This document shows positions 54,402 through 63,111 of a stretch of DNA of 64,000 bases, piece after piece; position 1 is the first letter of the stretch, and the number at the start of each line of letters is the position of its first letter. The notes under the pieces were generated by a model. It ran no database searches. It was not told the DNA's origin and saw nothing but the letters and a program-made list of their open reading frames with translations. Source of the DNA: JAENVU01 sp963801105 (GTDB taxonomy: Bacteria > Actinomycetota > Acidimicrobiia > IMCC26256 > JAENVU01). The stretch covers positions 3,348,001 through 3,412,000 of the forward strand of contig CAWDDH010000003.1 in assembly GCA_963801105.1 (NCBI GenBank), in the 5' to 3' direction. The translations under genes and the position numbers were made by a program.

Positions 54402-55979
54402 GTGACCAGCCGGGCGACTCGACGCAGAGTGCGCGATCAGCGACGGGCGACCGCCCGGGCGACCGCGCTCGTCGCGGCGCTCCTCGTGGGGCTCGCCGTC
54501 GTGCTCTACGGCGCACCGGTCCCCCGCCTGTCCGAGGAGCTCTACCTCCCACTGGTACGTCACACCGGCGACGCCGCGTACCTCGCGGGCGACTGGACGA
54601 TGCGCGGGCCCTTCGGTGAGCACTGGGTGTTCGACCACGCGTTCGGCCCCGTCGCGGCGGCGATCCCCCTCACGTGGTTCGGGTGGATCGGTCGCATCCT
54701 CACCTGGTCCGTCCTCGCGGTCATGCTGGTCCGGCTCGGTCGGCGCTTCGGCCTCTCCCCCGCGCTCGCCGGCGCCGGCGTGGCGCTCTGGCTCGTGATG
54801 AACCAGTCGCTGATCGGGTCCGACTGGATGTTCGGCACCTTCGAGGCCAAGACCGTCGCCGACTGCCTCGTCGTCGGCGCGATCCTCGCCGCGACCTCAG
54901 AGCGCGTGCCGCTGGCCGTGGTCAGCCTCGGCCTCGCGGTCTCCCTCCATCCGGGGATCGGCGGCTGGGCGGCCCTGAGCGGTGGGCTCGCCCTGCTCGC
55001 CGTCCCCCAGACCCGCCGCCCCGCGCTGCGCTGGGCGCCGGTGGGCCTGCTCCTCGCCGCGCCCGGGGTGCTCGGCATCGTCACCACGATCGGGGTGAGC
55101 TCCACCGCCCTGCAGCGGTTCGTGGTGCTCCACGCGATCCCCCAGCACGCCGATCCGTTCTTCGGCGGCGCGCAGCACCCCACCGCCCAGGTGGTGGTGC
55201 GCGCGGCGGCGTTGACGCTGATGCTCGTCGCGAACGTCGTCTGGTACCGGCGCTCGGAACGGAGCCCGGCGGCGCGATTCCTCATCGCCTTCCAGCTGAT
55301 CGCGATGACCACGGTGCCGCTCGCCTTCGCGGCGCGGGCGCTCCACCTCTGGTCGGTTCTGCTCCTGCAGCCCTTGCGGCTCGGTCCGCTCGTCGTGCCC
55401 CTGTTCTTCTTCCTCGGCCTGGTGCAGCAGGCGAAGCTCCGGCGAGCGGCGGAGACGCCGGGACGACCGTGGTGGCGACGGCGATCGGTCGCGATCCTCG
55501 CGGCCGGCGCGTTCCTCGCGGTGTTCGTGACCTCACCCCTGCTCGCGGCACCCCGTATGGCCGCCCGGACGGCGAAGGCCTGGGTCGAGCACGACGACGA
55601 GGCGGACGCCTTCGCGTGGCTGCGCGACCACACTGCGACGACCACCCGGTGCGTGGTGCCGGTCGACCGCCAGGACGCGTTCATGCGGGCGGAGCGCCCG
55701 ATCGTCGCCAACTGGCAGGCGATCCGCTACGACGCGCTCGGACCGTGGAAGCAGCGCGTCGACGCGCTCGTCGGCGGTCCGCAGGCGTTCGACCCGACGC
55801 CGACCGAGCTGCCGGCGCTGCGGGCGGACTACGACCGGCTCCGGATCGGACAGATCGTCGGGATCGCCCGTCGCTATCACGCCGACTGCATCGTGGCGAC
55901 CACGCGCTACGACCTGACCGTCATCCACCGGACCGGCTCGGTGCGGATCTATCGGACCCCCGGAACGGGCACTCCGTAG
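54402..55979 (+). CDS. Polytopic membrane protein (DUF6798/glycosyltransferase-39-like)
   Basis: The 525-residue protein has about ten to twelve membrane helices from residue 18 onward and a hydrophilic C-terminal domain (about 410-525). The opening periplasmic loop (SEELYLPLVRHTGD... WTMRGPFGEHWVFDH) and the AVSLHPGIGGWAAL helix resemble DUF6798-type proteins, distant relatives of GT-C glycosyltransferases. No catalytic motif can be assigned with confidence. The GTG at 54402 is supported by GGGAGA about 4 nt upstream. hisH begins 12 bp after its stop, so the three genes to hisF form one operon. Confidence 0.7.
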   Translation: MTSRATRRRVRDQRRATARATALVAALLVGLAVVLYGAPVPRLSEELYLPLVRHTGDAAYLAGDWTMRGPFGEHWVFDHAFGPVAAAIPLTWFGWIGRILTWSVLAVMLVRLGRRFGLSPALAGAGVALWLVMNQSLIGSDWMFGTFEAKTVADCLVVGAILAATSERVPLAVVSLGLAVSLHPGIGGWAALSGGLALLAVPQTRRPALRWAPVGLLLAAPGVLGIVTTIGVSSTALQRFVVLHAIPQHADPFFGGAQHPTAQVVVRAAALTLMLVANVVWYRRSERSPAARFLIAFQLIAMTTVPLAFAARALHLWSVLLLQPLRLGPLVVPLFFFLGLVQQAKLRRAAETPGRPWWRRRSVAILAAGAFLAVFVTSPLLAAPRMAARTAKAWVEHDDEADAFAWLRDHTATTTRCVVPVDRQDAFMRAERPIVANWQAIRYDALGPWKQRVDALVGGPQAFDPTPTELPALRADYDRLRIGQIVGIARRYHADCIVATTRYDLTVIHRTGSVRIYRTPGTGTP

Positions 55980-55991
55980 ACTCCGACGTCC

Positions 55992-56606
55992 ATGATCGGA
56001 GTCGTCGACTATCGCGCGGGGAACGCGCCGAGCGTCATGTACGCCCTCGCCCGCTGCGGGATCGAGGCCCGACTCGTCCGGAGCGCGGCGGATCTCGCGA
56101 GCGTGGACCGCATCGTCCTCCCGGGCGTGGGCGCGGCCGCGGCCACGGTCGCCTCGCTCACCGAGTCCGGGCTCGTCGAACCGCTCCACCGGCGGGTGAT
56201 GGACGACGGCACACCCTTCCTCGGCATCTGCATCGGGCTCCAGGTCCTCTTCGAACACAGTGAGGAAGGCCCCGCCGAGTGTCTCGGTTGGTTACCGGGC
56301 ACGGTGGCGCGCTTCCCCACCACCGACCGGGTGCCCCAGATCGGCTGGAACGAGGTGACGCCGACGCGGGCCCACCCCCTCGTCGCCGGGTGGCCGGAGC
56401 ACCCCTACTGCTACTTCGTGAACAGCTTCCACGCCGTGCCCGCAGACCCCGACGCGGTGCTCGGGACCACCGAGTACAGCGTGACGTTCTGCTCGATGGT
56501 CGCACGCGACAACGTCGCCGCGACCCAGTTCCACGCCGAGAAGAGCGGCGAGATCGGGCTCCGCGTGCTGTCGAACTTCGCGACCTGGGACGGTGCGCCG
56601 TGCTGA
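55992..56606 (+). CDS. hisH: HisH-type glutamine amidotransferase subunit
   Basis: The 204-residue class I glutaminase supplies ammonia to its HisF partner. The nucleophile is Cys80 in GICIGLQ, and the His181/Glu183 pair lies in QFHAEKS, so the triad is intact. The oxyanion segment is PGVG (44-47). Canonical HisH usually reads GICLGMQ and FHPEKS, so both motifs differ slightly. It overlaps hisF by 7 nt. No hisA, hisB, hisG or hisI is nearby, so a histidine-pathway role is likely but not proven by context. Confidence 0.88.
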   Translation: MIGVVDYRAGNAPSVMYALARCGIEARLVRSAADLASVDRIVLPGVGAAAATVASLTESGLVEPLHRRVMDDGTPFLGICIGLQVLFEHSEEGPAECLGWLPGTVARFPTTDRVPQIGWNEVTPTRAHPLVAGWPEHPYCYFVNSFHAVPADPDAVLGTTEYSVTFCSMVARDNVAATQFHAEKSGEIGLRVLSNFATWDGAPC

Positions 56607-57403
56607 CCAAGCGGCTCATCGCCTGCTTCGACGTCGTCGACGGGCGGGTCACGAAGGCCCAGAACTTCCAGGACAACATCGACGTGGCTCCCGCCGCGGA
56701 CCTCGCGCAGCGGCTGTACGAGGACCAGATCGACGAGATCGTCTTCTACGACATCACCGCCAGCGCGCAGCGCCGGTCGATCGACCTCGACACCGTGTCC
56801 GCCGTCGCCGAGCACGTCTTCGTCCCGTTCACCGTCGGCGGCGGGATCCGGCACCTCGACGACATGTTCACCGTCCTCAAGGCCGGGGCCGAGAAGATCA
56901 GCGTCGACTCGATGGCCGTCCGCGATCCCTCCATCATCCGGGCGGGTGCGGACGCGTTCGGATCCCAGTGCATCGTGCTGTCGACCCAGGTGAAGCGCGT
57001 CGGCGTCCGGGACGGCCTCCCGAGCGGCTACGAGGTCTTCATCGACGGCGCGCGGCAGGCCACCGGACTCGACGCGATCGAGTGGGTCCGGCGCGGCGCC
57101 GACCTCGGCGCGGGCGAGATCGTCGTCAACAGCATCGACGGTGACGGCACCGCCGCGGGATACGACCTCGACATCACCCGCGCCGTCGCGGACGCCGTCG
57201 CGGTTCCGGTGATCGCCTCGGGGGGTGCCGGCACCGTCGACCACATCGCGGCCGGACTCACCGACGGGGCCGCGAGCGCGGCGATCATCAGCTCGATCCT
57301 CTACTCGCCCCGGTTCGAGCGCAACGTGACGGTGCGTGAGCTGAAGGACGGACTGATCGAGCGAGGCGTGCACATGCGCCCCTGGATCGACCGGGCGGCC
57401 TGA
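56600..57403 (+). CDS. hisF: HisF-type cyclase subunit with Gln at the catalytic Asp130 position
   Basis: The 267-residue TIM-barrel protein aligns with HisF without gaps to residue 133. Asp11 (FDV) and Lys19 are kept, along with the phosphate-site motifs VGGGIR and SIDGDGT and the ASGGAG segment. The second catalytic aspartate (Asp130 in Thermotoga numbering, in VAIDAKR) is Gln130 here (LSTQVKRV). The reading is unambiguous in the DNA and lies in intact frame. The protein could be a slow or altered IGP synthase, or a HisF2-like subunit that feeds ammonia into another pathway such as sugar amidation. GTG at 56600 is within the end of hisH. Confidence 0.88.
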   Translation: MLTKRLIACFDVVDGRVTKAQNFQDNIDVAPAADLAQRLYEDQIDEIVFYDITASAQRRSIDLDTVSAVAEHVFVPFTVGGGIRHLDDMFTVLKAGAEKISVDSMAVRDPSIIRAGADAFGSQCIVLSTQVKRVGVRDGLPSGYEVFIDGARQATGLDAIEWVRRGADLGAGEIVVNSIDGDGTAAGYDLDITRAVADAVAVPVIASGGAGTVDHIAAGLTDGAASAAIISSILYSPRFERNVTVRELKDGLIERGVHMRPWIDRAA

Positions 57404-57409
57404 GCGACC

Positions 57410-57772
57410 TCAGCCGGCGGCGCGGGCGCGTTCCCAGTCGACTCGGGGCGCGTCGGACCAGAGCCGCTCGAGGTCGTAGAACTCCCGGGTCTCGACGAGG
57501 AACACATGCACGACAAGCTCTCCGTAGTCCATGAGCACCCAGGACGCGTCCCGGAGTCCCTCGATGCTGCGCGGCGCGAGATCGGCCTCCACCTTCAGCG
57601 CGAGCTCCACCTCCTCGCAGATGGTCCGCACCTGCCGGGTGTTCGTGGCCGAAGCGACGACGAACGCCTCCGTGATGCCGATGATGTCGCCGACGTCGAG
57701 GACGACGATGTCCGTGGCGTTCTTCTCGTCGGCCGCACGGGCGGCGACGGTCGCGAGCTCACGAGTGTTCAG
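57410..57772 (-). CDS. rsfS: Ribosomal silencing factor RsfS, apparent CTG start
   Basis: The 120-residue protein binds uL14 and blocks 50S-30S joining under starvation. The family core is ATDIVVLDVGDI, ITEAFVVASATNTRQV and the C-terminal SWVLMDYGELVVHVFLVETREFYDLERLW. The expected N-terminus (family MNTRELA...) falls on CTG AAC ACT CGT GAG, with GGGAGG 6-7 nt before it, and the CTG overlaps the TGA of the LytR_C gene (CTGA). The next in-frame GTG is 47 codons downstream and would remove half the domain. It follows nadD and lytR on the same strand, the usual order. Confidence 0.88.
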   Translation of the reverse strand: MNTRELATVAARAADEKNATDIVVLDVGDIIGITEAFVVASATNTRQVRTICEEVELALKVEADLAPRSIEGLRDASWVLMDYGELVVHVFLVETREFYDLERLWSDAPRVDWERARAAG

Positions 57773-59460
57773 GGGGTGCCTCCCGGGGTGCCGTACTCCG
57801 GACAGTCCGCGCCGACGACGATCGTGACGTCCGCGATCCCGACATCCCTACCCGCCTTGCGGAGCGAGCCGCAATTCATCGCGGCGAGAAGCCGTTGGGC
57901 GTCGGCCCGCCAGCGGTCCTCGTAGTAGACGATCTGGGTCGTCGGAACGCCGAATCCGGGCACGTTGTCCGTGAGCGTGACCTTCCCGCCCGCAGGGACG
58001 ACCGCATCGGCGACGACCTCGTCCACACCGAGCGCCCCCGTCCCGTTCAGGATCTCGACGCGTGGTCGGGGCCCGTGGCCCAGGCGCAGGTCCGGGAACG
58101 CGCGACTCACGTAGTCGATCAGCTCCGGGCCCTGGACCCGGTACCGCTCGCTCCCACCGGTGGCGATGGACTCCACGGCGAGCGTGTCGATCCGGCGCTC
58201 GGGAGCGCTCGCCACGGCGGCGAGCGGACCCAGCCCCTCCGACAGGGCGACGGTGCCACGCGCGATCGCGGGTTGCTGCATGCGGTCGAGCCAGGCGCCG
58301 AGGACCGACGACGCCGTCACCATCCGCTCGAGCTGGTTCACCGACTGCTGGCCACCGAGCAGCTCGGCGGCCTGCGCGGCCGACACGTCCTGGGTCCCCG
58401 CCGGGTACTTCGACGGTCGGTCGACGAGGTCCACGGGATTCGCGAGGTCCACCGACATGGGCGCGGCCGGTCCGAGCATCGCCGTCAGCGCGGCGTCGTC
58501 GACGACCGTGGGCTTGCCGACGTCGACCCCGACGATGTTCTCGACCGCGGTCGCGAGCGCGACACCCCCGTCGTCCACCGGGATCTCGGCGAGGGTCTCC
58601 GCTCCCCGGTAGGGCGAGCTGAGCTGCACCGCCGTTGGCACGAGCAGGACCGAGCCCTTGGAGCCTCCACGTCCGACGACCGCGATGAGGTCGTTGCCGG
58701 AGGCGTCGCTGTGGTGCACGAGGAGCATCGACTCCGCCGTGTCGGCTGCCCCGCGTGTCTCGGTGTCGGGCCCTGGAGCGTCGTCCGAGGCGCGCACGAT
58801 CACGCCGATGACCACGACGAGGGCGAGCGCGGCGCCGATCGCGGGCATCACCCGCGTCCAGAACCGCCGGCGGTCGGGTGCGCTCGGACGCCGGCGCTCG
58901 GGCCTCGCCGCCGGTCGGGCCGGTGCCCGGCGGCCGCGCGATGTGCCGCGGGCCCGCGCGCGGCGCGAGCGGGCGGGCGCGCCCTCGGTCTCGGCCGGCG
59001 TCGTGGCGGGGACGACGGGCTCCGACTCCGCCTCCGGGCCCGCGACCGCGACCGCGGGCTCCGGCTGGTGCGCGACCGGCGAGCGGGCGGGCGCTGGCGC
59101 GGCGCGCCGGGCGCGCCGGGCGCGCCGGGCGCGCTCGGCGGGCGCGCCGGCTCGGCGCGACCCGAGGGGCGCTGGGCTCGTCTGCATCGACCTCGACCGG
59201 GCCGGGTAGGTCGGACGCCGGCTCGGGCCCGGCTCGGGCTCGGGCACGGTGACGGCCGGGAGCGGTTGCTCGAGCGTCGGATCGTCGGCGTTCGCCGCGG
59301 GCGCATCGGCCTCGGGCTTGCGACGGGTGACGGTATCGGCGCGGTCCCCGGCACGGCGGGCGTTGCGTCGGGCCCGGCGCCGGTCGGACCGGGACCGCTT
59401 CGCCCGGCGCTCCGCACGAGTCGGCGGCGGTACCGGACCGTCGGCGCGCGGGTCCGTCAT
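57769..59460 (-). CDS. LytR_C-domain membrane protein with degenerate LCP-like region
   Basis: The 563-residue protein has a 190-residue basic, Arg/Ala/Pro-rich cytoplasmic N-terminus and one membrane helix (about 205-228). An LCP-like extracellular region (about 240-440) lacks the Arg/Asp residues that LCP phosphotransferases use; where they carry an SxPRD-type motif it reads LLVPTAVQL. The C-terminal LytR_C domain contains VEILNGTGALGVDEVVAD. Active LCP proteins attach wall polymers; this one may only bind or scaffold. The ATG at 59460 overlaps the nadD stop (ATGA). The N-terminal tail contains a 9-bp tandem repeat. Confidence 0.78.
   Translation of the reverse strand: MTDPRADGPVPPPTRAERRAKRSRSDRRRARRNARRAGDRADTVTRRKPEADAPAANADDPTLEQPLPAVTVPEPEPGPSRRPTYPARSRSMQTSPAPLGSRRAGAPAERARRARRARRAAPAPARSPVAHQPEPAVAVAGPEAESEPVVPATTPAETEGAPARSRRARARGTSRGRRAPARPAARPERRRPSAPDRRRFWTRVMPAIGAALALVVVIGVIVRASDDAPGPDTETRGAADTAESMLLVHHSDASGNDLIAVVGRGGSKGSVLLVPTAVQLSSPYRGAETLAEIPVDDGGVALATAVENIVGVDVGKPTVVDDAALTAMLGPAAPMSVDLANPVDLVDRPSKYPAGTQDVSAAQAAELLGGQQSVNQLERMVTASSVLGAWLDRMQQPAIARGTVALSEGLGPLAAVASAPERRIDTLAVESIATGGSERYRVQGPELIDYVSRAFPDLRLGHGPRPRVEILNGTGALGVDEVVADAVVPAGGKVTLTDNVPGFGVPTTQIVYYEDRWRADAQRLLAAMNCGSLRKAGRDVGIADVTIVVGADCPEYGTPGGTP
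59101..59136. repeat. 9-bp tandem repeat in the LytR_C gene
   Basis: Three exact copies of GGCGCGCCG and a fourth diverged copy (GGCGCGCTC) encode an Arg-Arg-Ala repeat in the cytoplasmic tail. Nine-base units keep the frame, so copy number could vary without harm. Confidence 0.7.
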
Positions 59461-60032
59461 CGCGCGGGAGTGTAGAGGCCGTATCGGCGGATGTACTCGA
59501 GCACCGGCTCGGGCATCAGCCCGGTCACGGGCCGCCCGGCGCCGAGCCGGTCGCGCAGGTCCGAGGACGCGATGTCGAGTCGGGGCACGGCGACGTGGCA
59601 CCACCGCCAGTCGGGTCCGGGCGGATCGGCATGCTCCCCGGCCCGCTCGACCACGACCACCGTCGCGAGCGGACGCGTCTCCTCCAGCCGCCGCCACGTC
59701 GGCATGTTCGACGCGGCATCGGCACCGAGCAGCAGGAAGAGGTCCCGACCGGGCGCGGCCAGCGCCTCGAGGGTGTCGGCGGTCACCGACGGCCCCTCAC
59801 GGTCGATCTCGATCCGGCTCACCGCGAGGCCGCGGATTCCGGTCACCGCGATCTCGGCCATGGCCACACGATCCTCCGCGGGCGCGACCACCTGGCCGCG
59901 CTTCTGCCACGGGTCACCCGCGGGCACCAGCCAGACCTCGTCGAGCCCGAGTACCGACCGGACCTCGGCCGCGGCGGCGAGATGCCCGTGGTGCACCGGA
60001 TCGAACGTGCCGCCGAGGATCCCGATGCGCAT
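59457..60032 (-). CDS. nadD: Nicotinate-nucleotide adenylyltransferase
   Basis: The 191-residue enzyme makes nicotinate adenine dinucleotide in NAD synthesis. The nucleotidyltransferase motif GGTFDPVHHGH spans 7-17, and the second motif appears as ASSDLRDRL (family ISSTxIR). Length is typical. The ATG at 60032 has no clear ribosome site (CCCCCC precedes it). It is followed by the LytR_C gene and rsfS with overlapping stop/start codons, a widespread arrangement. Confidence 0.95.
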   Translation of the reverse strand: MRIGILGGTFDPVHHGHLAAAAEVRSVLGLDEVWLVPAGDPWQKRGQVVAPAEDRVAMAEIAVTGIRGLAVSRIEIDREGPSVTADTLEALAAPGRDLFLLLGADAASNMPTWRRLEETRPLATVVVVERAGEHADPPGPDWRWCHVAVPRLDIASSDLRDRLGAGRPVTGLMPEPVLEYIRRYGLYTPAR

Positions 60033-60103
60033 CGGGGGGATTCTACGGGGGGACCCCCGCGTGGACTCGCCGGGCCGAACCGCGGCGCAACTAGGGTGCC
60101 CTG

Positions 60104-60694
60104 ATGAAGGGTTACCCCGCGTTGCTGCGGGTGTTGGTGCCGGACCGCCCCGGTGCGCTCGGTCTCGTGGCGTCACGCATCGGCGCGCTGAAGGCCGACA
60201 TCGTCGGCATCGAGGTCCTCGAACGCGGCGACGGCGGCGCGCTCGACGAGCTCGCGATCGTGCTCCCGGACGAAGCCCTCACGCAAGCCCTGATCCGGGA
60301 GATCGGGGAGGTCGACGGCGCCTCGGTCGTCTCCATCACCGCGGTGCAACAGTTCTCCGAGCCCCGGCTCGACACCGTGCGCGCTGCGCTCGAACTCGCA
60401 CGGGCGGAGGACGAGCGTGTGGTCGCCGAACGCCTCACCGGCGTCATCTCAAGCTTCCTCGCGACGGAGTGGTGCGCCGTCGTCGCCGACCACGTCGTGC
60501 TCGCGCGCGATGAGCACGCGCCGACCGACATCGAGCGCATCCGGGACACCGCATCGCATCACGCGCCGATCGGTGACGGGACGATCGTCGTATTCCTCGC
60601 CCGCTCGCGCTCGATCACCGACGCGGAGCAGCGACTCGTCGATGCGTTCTGCGAGCTCGGGAACCTCGGTCGTGCTCCCGGGATCGAGCCCTGA
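60104..60694 (+). CDS. ACT-domain protein
   Basis: The 196-residue protein starts with an ACT domain (LLRVLVPDRPGALGLVASRIGALKADIVGIEVLE, about 7-75), a small-molecule (often amino acid) sensing fold. A C-terminal helical/beta part of about 110 residues is not recognised. It has no catalytic domain attached, so it may be a free regulator. It is transcribed divergently from nadD (71-bp gap) and converges on the VWA gene. Confidence 0.75.
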   Translation: MKGYPALLRVLVPDRPGALGLVASRIGALKADIVGIEVLERGDGGALDELAIVLPDEALTQALIREIGEVDGASVVSITAVQQFSEPRLDTVRAALELARAEDERVVAERLTGVISSFLATEWCAVVADHVVLARDEHAPTDIERIRDTASHHAPIGDGTIVVFLARSRSITDAEQRLVDAFCELGNLGRAPGIEP

Positions 60695-60698
60695 GCCC

Positions 60699-62189
60699 TC
60701 AGGCCTCGATCACCGCGGTCACGAACCGCTCGAGCTGGCGGAGGTTGCGACACTCGTAGACCCCGTCGCAATACACGCCGTACTCCGACACGACGGAGTC
60801 GCCGGTGTCCCAGTAGCCGCGCGGCTCGGGGTTCAGCCAGTAGAGCCGGCGGGCCTTCTGGCGGATCTCCTTGAGCACCCAGGCCTGGGTGGCGTGGTAG
60901 TTGTTGCGCGCGTCGCCGAGGAGGATCACCGCCGTCTTCGACGTGATCTCCGCGAGGTGCCGATCGTGGAACACCTCGAACGCGTGGCCGTAGTCGGAGT
61001 GCCCGTCGACCCACACGACGTCCGCCTCGGTGTTCACGCGGTGCACGGCCTCGGTGAGCTCGTTCGACTCGTCGAAGTAGCGCGTCACCTCGTCGATGCC
61101 GTCGATGAACACCCAGGACCGGACCTTCGAGAACTGACCCGCCATGGCGTAGACGAACTGCAGGGTGAAACGGGCGAAGCTCGCGACCGAGCCCGAGATG
61201 TCGGCGACGACCATGATCTCCGGCTTCGACGGGCGCGGGTTCTTGAACTTCGGCTCCGCCGGCACGCCTCCGTAGGAGAGTGAGTGGCGCACCGTGGCAC
61301 GAAAGTCGAGATGCCCGCGGTTGCGCCGCTTGCGCCGCTGCGCGAGCCGGGCGGCGAGCGCGCGGGTGAGCGGCTCGATCGCGCGCTGGAGCTGCTGCAT
61401 CTCCTCGCGGGACGCGTGCATGAAGTCGACGTCCTCGGGGAGCGGCTTGCGCAGCGTGCGCGCCATCGCCTCGACCCCGCGGTCGGCGACGAGACGCCGC
61501 CGGATCTCGGCCTCCACCAACTCCCGGAACTCCTTGAGCCGAGCCTGGAACTCCTCCTGCTCGAACCGGGCCGCGAGCTCGTCCTCGGGCTCGCCGGCGC
61601 CACCCTGCTGGGCGCTGCGCTCCATGAGCCGCTCGGTGAGCCCGTCGTAGTCGAGCTGGCGCAGCGTCCGGTACAGGTAGTAGGTCCCGCCGACCGGCCG
61701 GCCCGGCTCCATCCCCGCGAAACGCGCCACGGCCATGGCCGCGAGCTGGCGGAGCTGCTCGTGGTCCATGCTCATGAGCGCGTTCATGAGCATCTCGGCG
61801 AGCTCCTCGTTGCTCACACCCTCGCCCGAGCCGCCACTCCCCTGCTGGCCCGGCACACCGCCGGACTCGTCGCGGTCCGCTCCCTCGGTGCCCTCGCCGT
61901 CGGCACCCTCGCCATCGATGCCGCCGGCGTAGAGCGCGAAGTAGACGTCGAAGACGGTGTCGAAGGCGCGCCGGTGCCGGAAGTGCTTGACCAGGGTCGC
62001 CGCGAGGACCTCCCGGAAGGAATCGCGGTCCGAGAGCGGGATGTGCTCGACGGCCCGCATGGCGTCGAGGTTCTCGGTCATCGAGACCGGGAGGCCGGCG
62101 GCGCGCAACTCGTGGACGAAGCCCTGGAGCACGTCGAGCATCACGCCCGACCCGACCCCGGAGGGGATCTCGACCTGGTTGCGCGTCAT
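60699..62189 (-). CDS. VWA-domain protein, CoxE-like
   Basis: The 496-residue protein has a helical N-terminal region (VLQGFVHELRAAGLPVSMTENLDA...), a low-complexity Gly/Glu/Ser segment (about 85-125), another helical part and a C-terminal von Willebrand A domain. The MIDAS motif is DISGSVASF, followed by FVYAMAGQF and ILLGDARNNY. CoxE-like VWA proteins work with MoxR AAA+ ATPases as metal-insertion or complex-remodelling chaperones. The start may be ATG 62189 or ATG 62144. The MoxR gene ends 37 bp upstream. Confidence 0.85.
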   Translation of the reverse strand: MTRNQVEIPSGVGSGVMLDVLQGFVHELRAAGLPVSMTENLDAMRAVEHIPLSDRDSFREVLAATLVKHFRHRRAFDTVFDVYFALYAGGIDGEGADGEGTEGADRDESGGVPGQQGSGGSGEGVSNEELAEMLMNALMSMDHEQLRQLAAMAVARFAGMEPGRPVGGTYYLYRTLRQLDYDGLTERLMERSAQQGGAGEPEDELAARFEQEEFQARLKEFRELVEAEIRRRLVADRGVEAMARTLRKPLPEDVDFMHASREEMQQLQRAIEPLTRALAARLAQRRKRRNRGHLDFRATVRHSLSYGGVPAEPKFKNPRPSKPEIMVVADISGSVASFARFTLQFVYAMAGQFSKVRSWVFIDGIDEVTRYFDESNELTEAVHRVNTEADVVWVDGHSDYGHAFEVFHDRHLAEITSKTAVILLGDARNNYHATQAWVLKEIRQKARRLYWLNPEPRGYWDTGDSVVSEYGVYCDGVYECRNLRQLERFVTAVIEA

Positions 62190-62226
62190 GGCGTCCGCCA
62201 GCTTCGCGAAGTGGAGGCCCAAGGGT

Positions 62227-63111
62227 TCATCCCCGCGTCGGCGAGGTCGTGTCGACGAGCTCCTTGCGGGCCTTGGCAATGTCGGTCTGGTACTTCAGCA
62301 GCACGTGCAGCGTCTCACCGATCACCTGCGGGTCGATCGAGCCATGGCCGAGGTAGAGCAGGGTGCGGGCCCAGTCGATGGTCTCCGAGATCGAGGGCGC
62401 CTTCTTGATGTCGAGCGCCCGGATCGAGCGCACGACCTGCGCGATCTGCTCCGCGAGCTCCTCGTCGATCTCGGGCACCCGCACCCGGACGATCTCCTTC
62501 TCGCGCTCGAGCTCCGGGTAGTCGATGTGCAGATACAGGCACCGACGCTTGAGTGCCTCGGAGAGCTCCCGCGTGTTGTTCGACGTGAGCAGCACGATCG
62601 GCCGCTGCCGGCCGACGATGGTGCCGAGCTCCGGGATCGAGACCTGGAAGTCCGAGAGCACCTCGAGCAGCAACGCCTCGGTCTCGATCTCCACCCGGTC
62701 GACCTCGTCGATCAGCAGCACGATCGGCTCCTCGGAGCGGATCGCCTCGAGCAACGGTCGGGTGAGCAAGAACGACTCGGAGAAGATGTCCGACTCGACC
62801 GTGGCCCAGTCGGTCTCGTGCTCGCGGTCGGCCTGGATCCGCAGGAGCTGCTTCTTGTAGTTCCACTCGTACAGCGCCTTGGACTCGTCCAGGCCCTCGT
62901 AGCACTGGAGCCGGATCAGCCGGGACCCGGTGATGGCCGCGACCGCCTTGGCGAGCTCGGTCTTGCCCACACCCGCGGGGCCCTCGACCAGGACCGGCTT
63001 CTCGAGCCGGTCGGCGAGGTACACGACGCCGGCGATGCCGGGGTCGGCGAGGTAATCGACCGTCCGGAGGCGTTCCACGACCTCCTGCACGGAACCGAAG
63101 CGCTCTGCCAC
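62227..63111 (-). CDS. MoxR-family AAA+ ATPase
   Basis: The 294-residue ATPase has Walker A EGPAGVGKTE (about 43-52), Walker B IVLLIDEVDRVE, sensor 1 VLLTSNNTRELSEALKRRCL with the arginine finger, and a C-terminal lid. MoxR proteins pair with VWA proteins to activate or assemble client enzymes. Its partner VWA gene follows. The start is GTG at 63111, overlapping the proA TAG stop by one base (TAGTG). The client is unknown; no metalloenzyme gene lies next to them in the window. Confidence 0.9.
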   Translation of the reverse strand: MAERFGSVQEVVERLRTVDYLADPGIAGVVYLADRLEKPVLVEGPAGVGKTELAKAVAAITGSRLIRLQCYEGLDESKALYEWNYKKQLLRIQADREHETDWATVESDIFSESFLLTRPLLEAIRSEEPIVLLIDEVDRVEIETEALLLEVLSDFQVSIPELGTIVGRQRPIVLLTSNNTRELSEALKRRCLYLHIDYPELEREKEIVRVRVPEIDEELAEQIAQVVRSIRALDIKKAPSISETIDWARTLLYLGHGSIDPQVIGETLHVLLKYQTDIAKARKELVDTTSPTRG

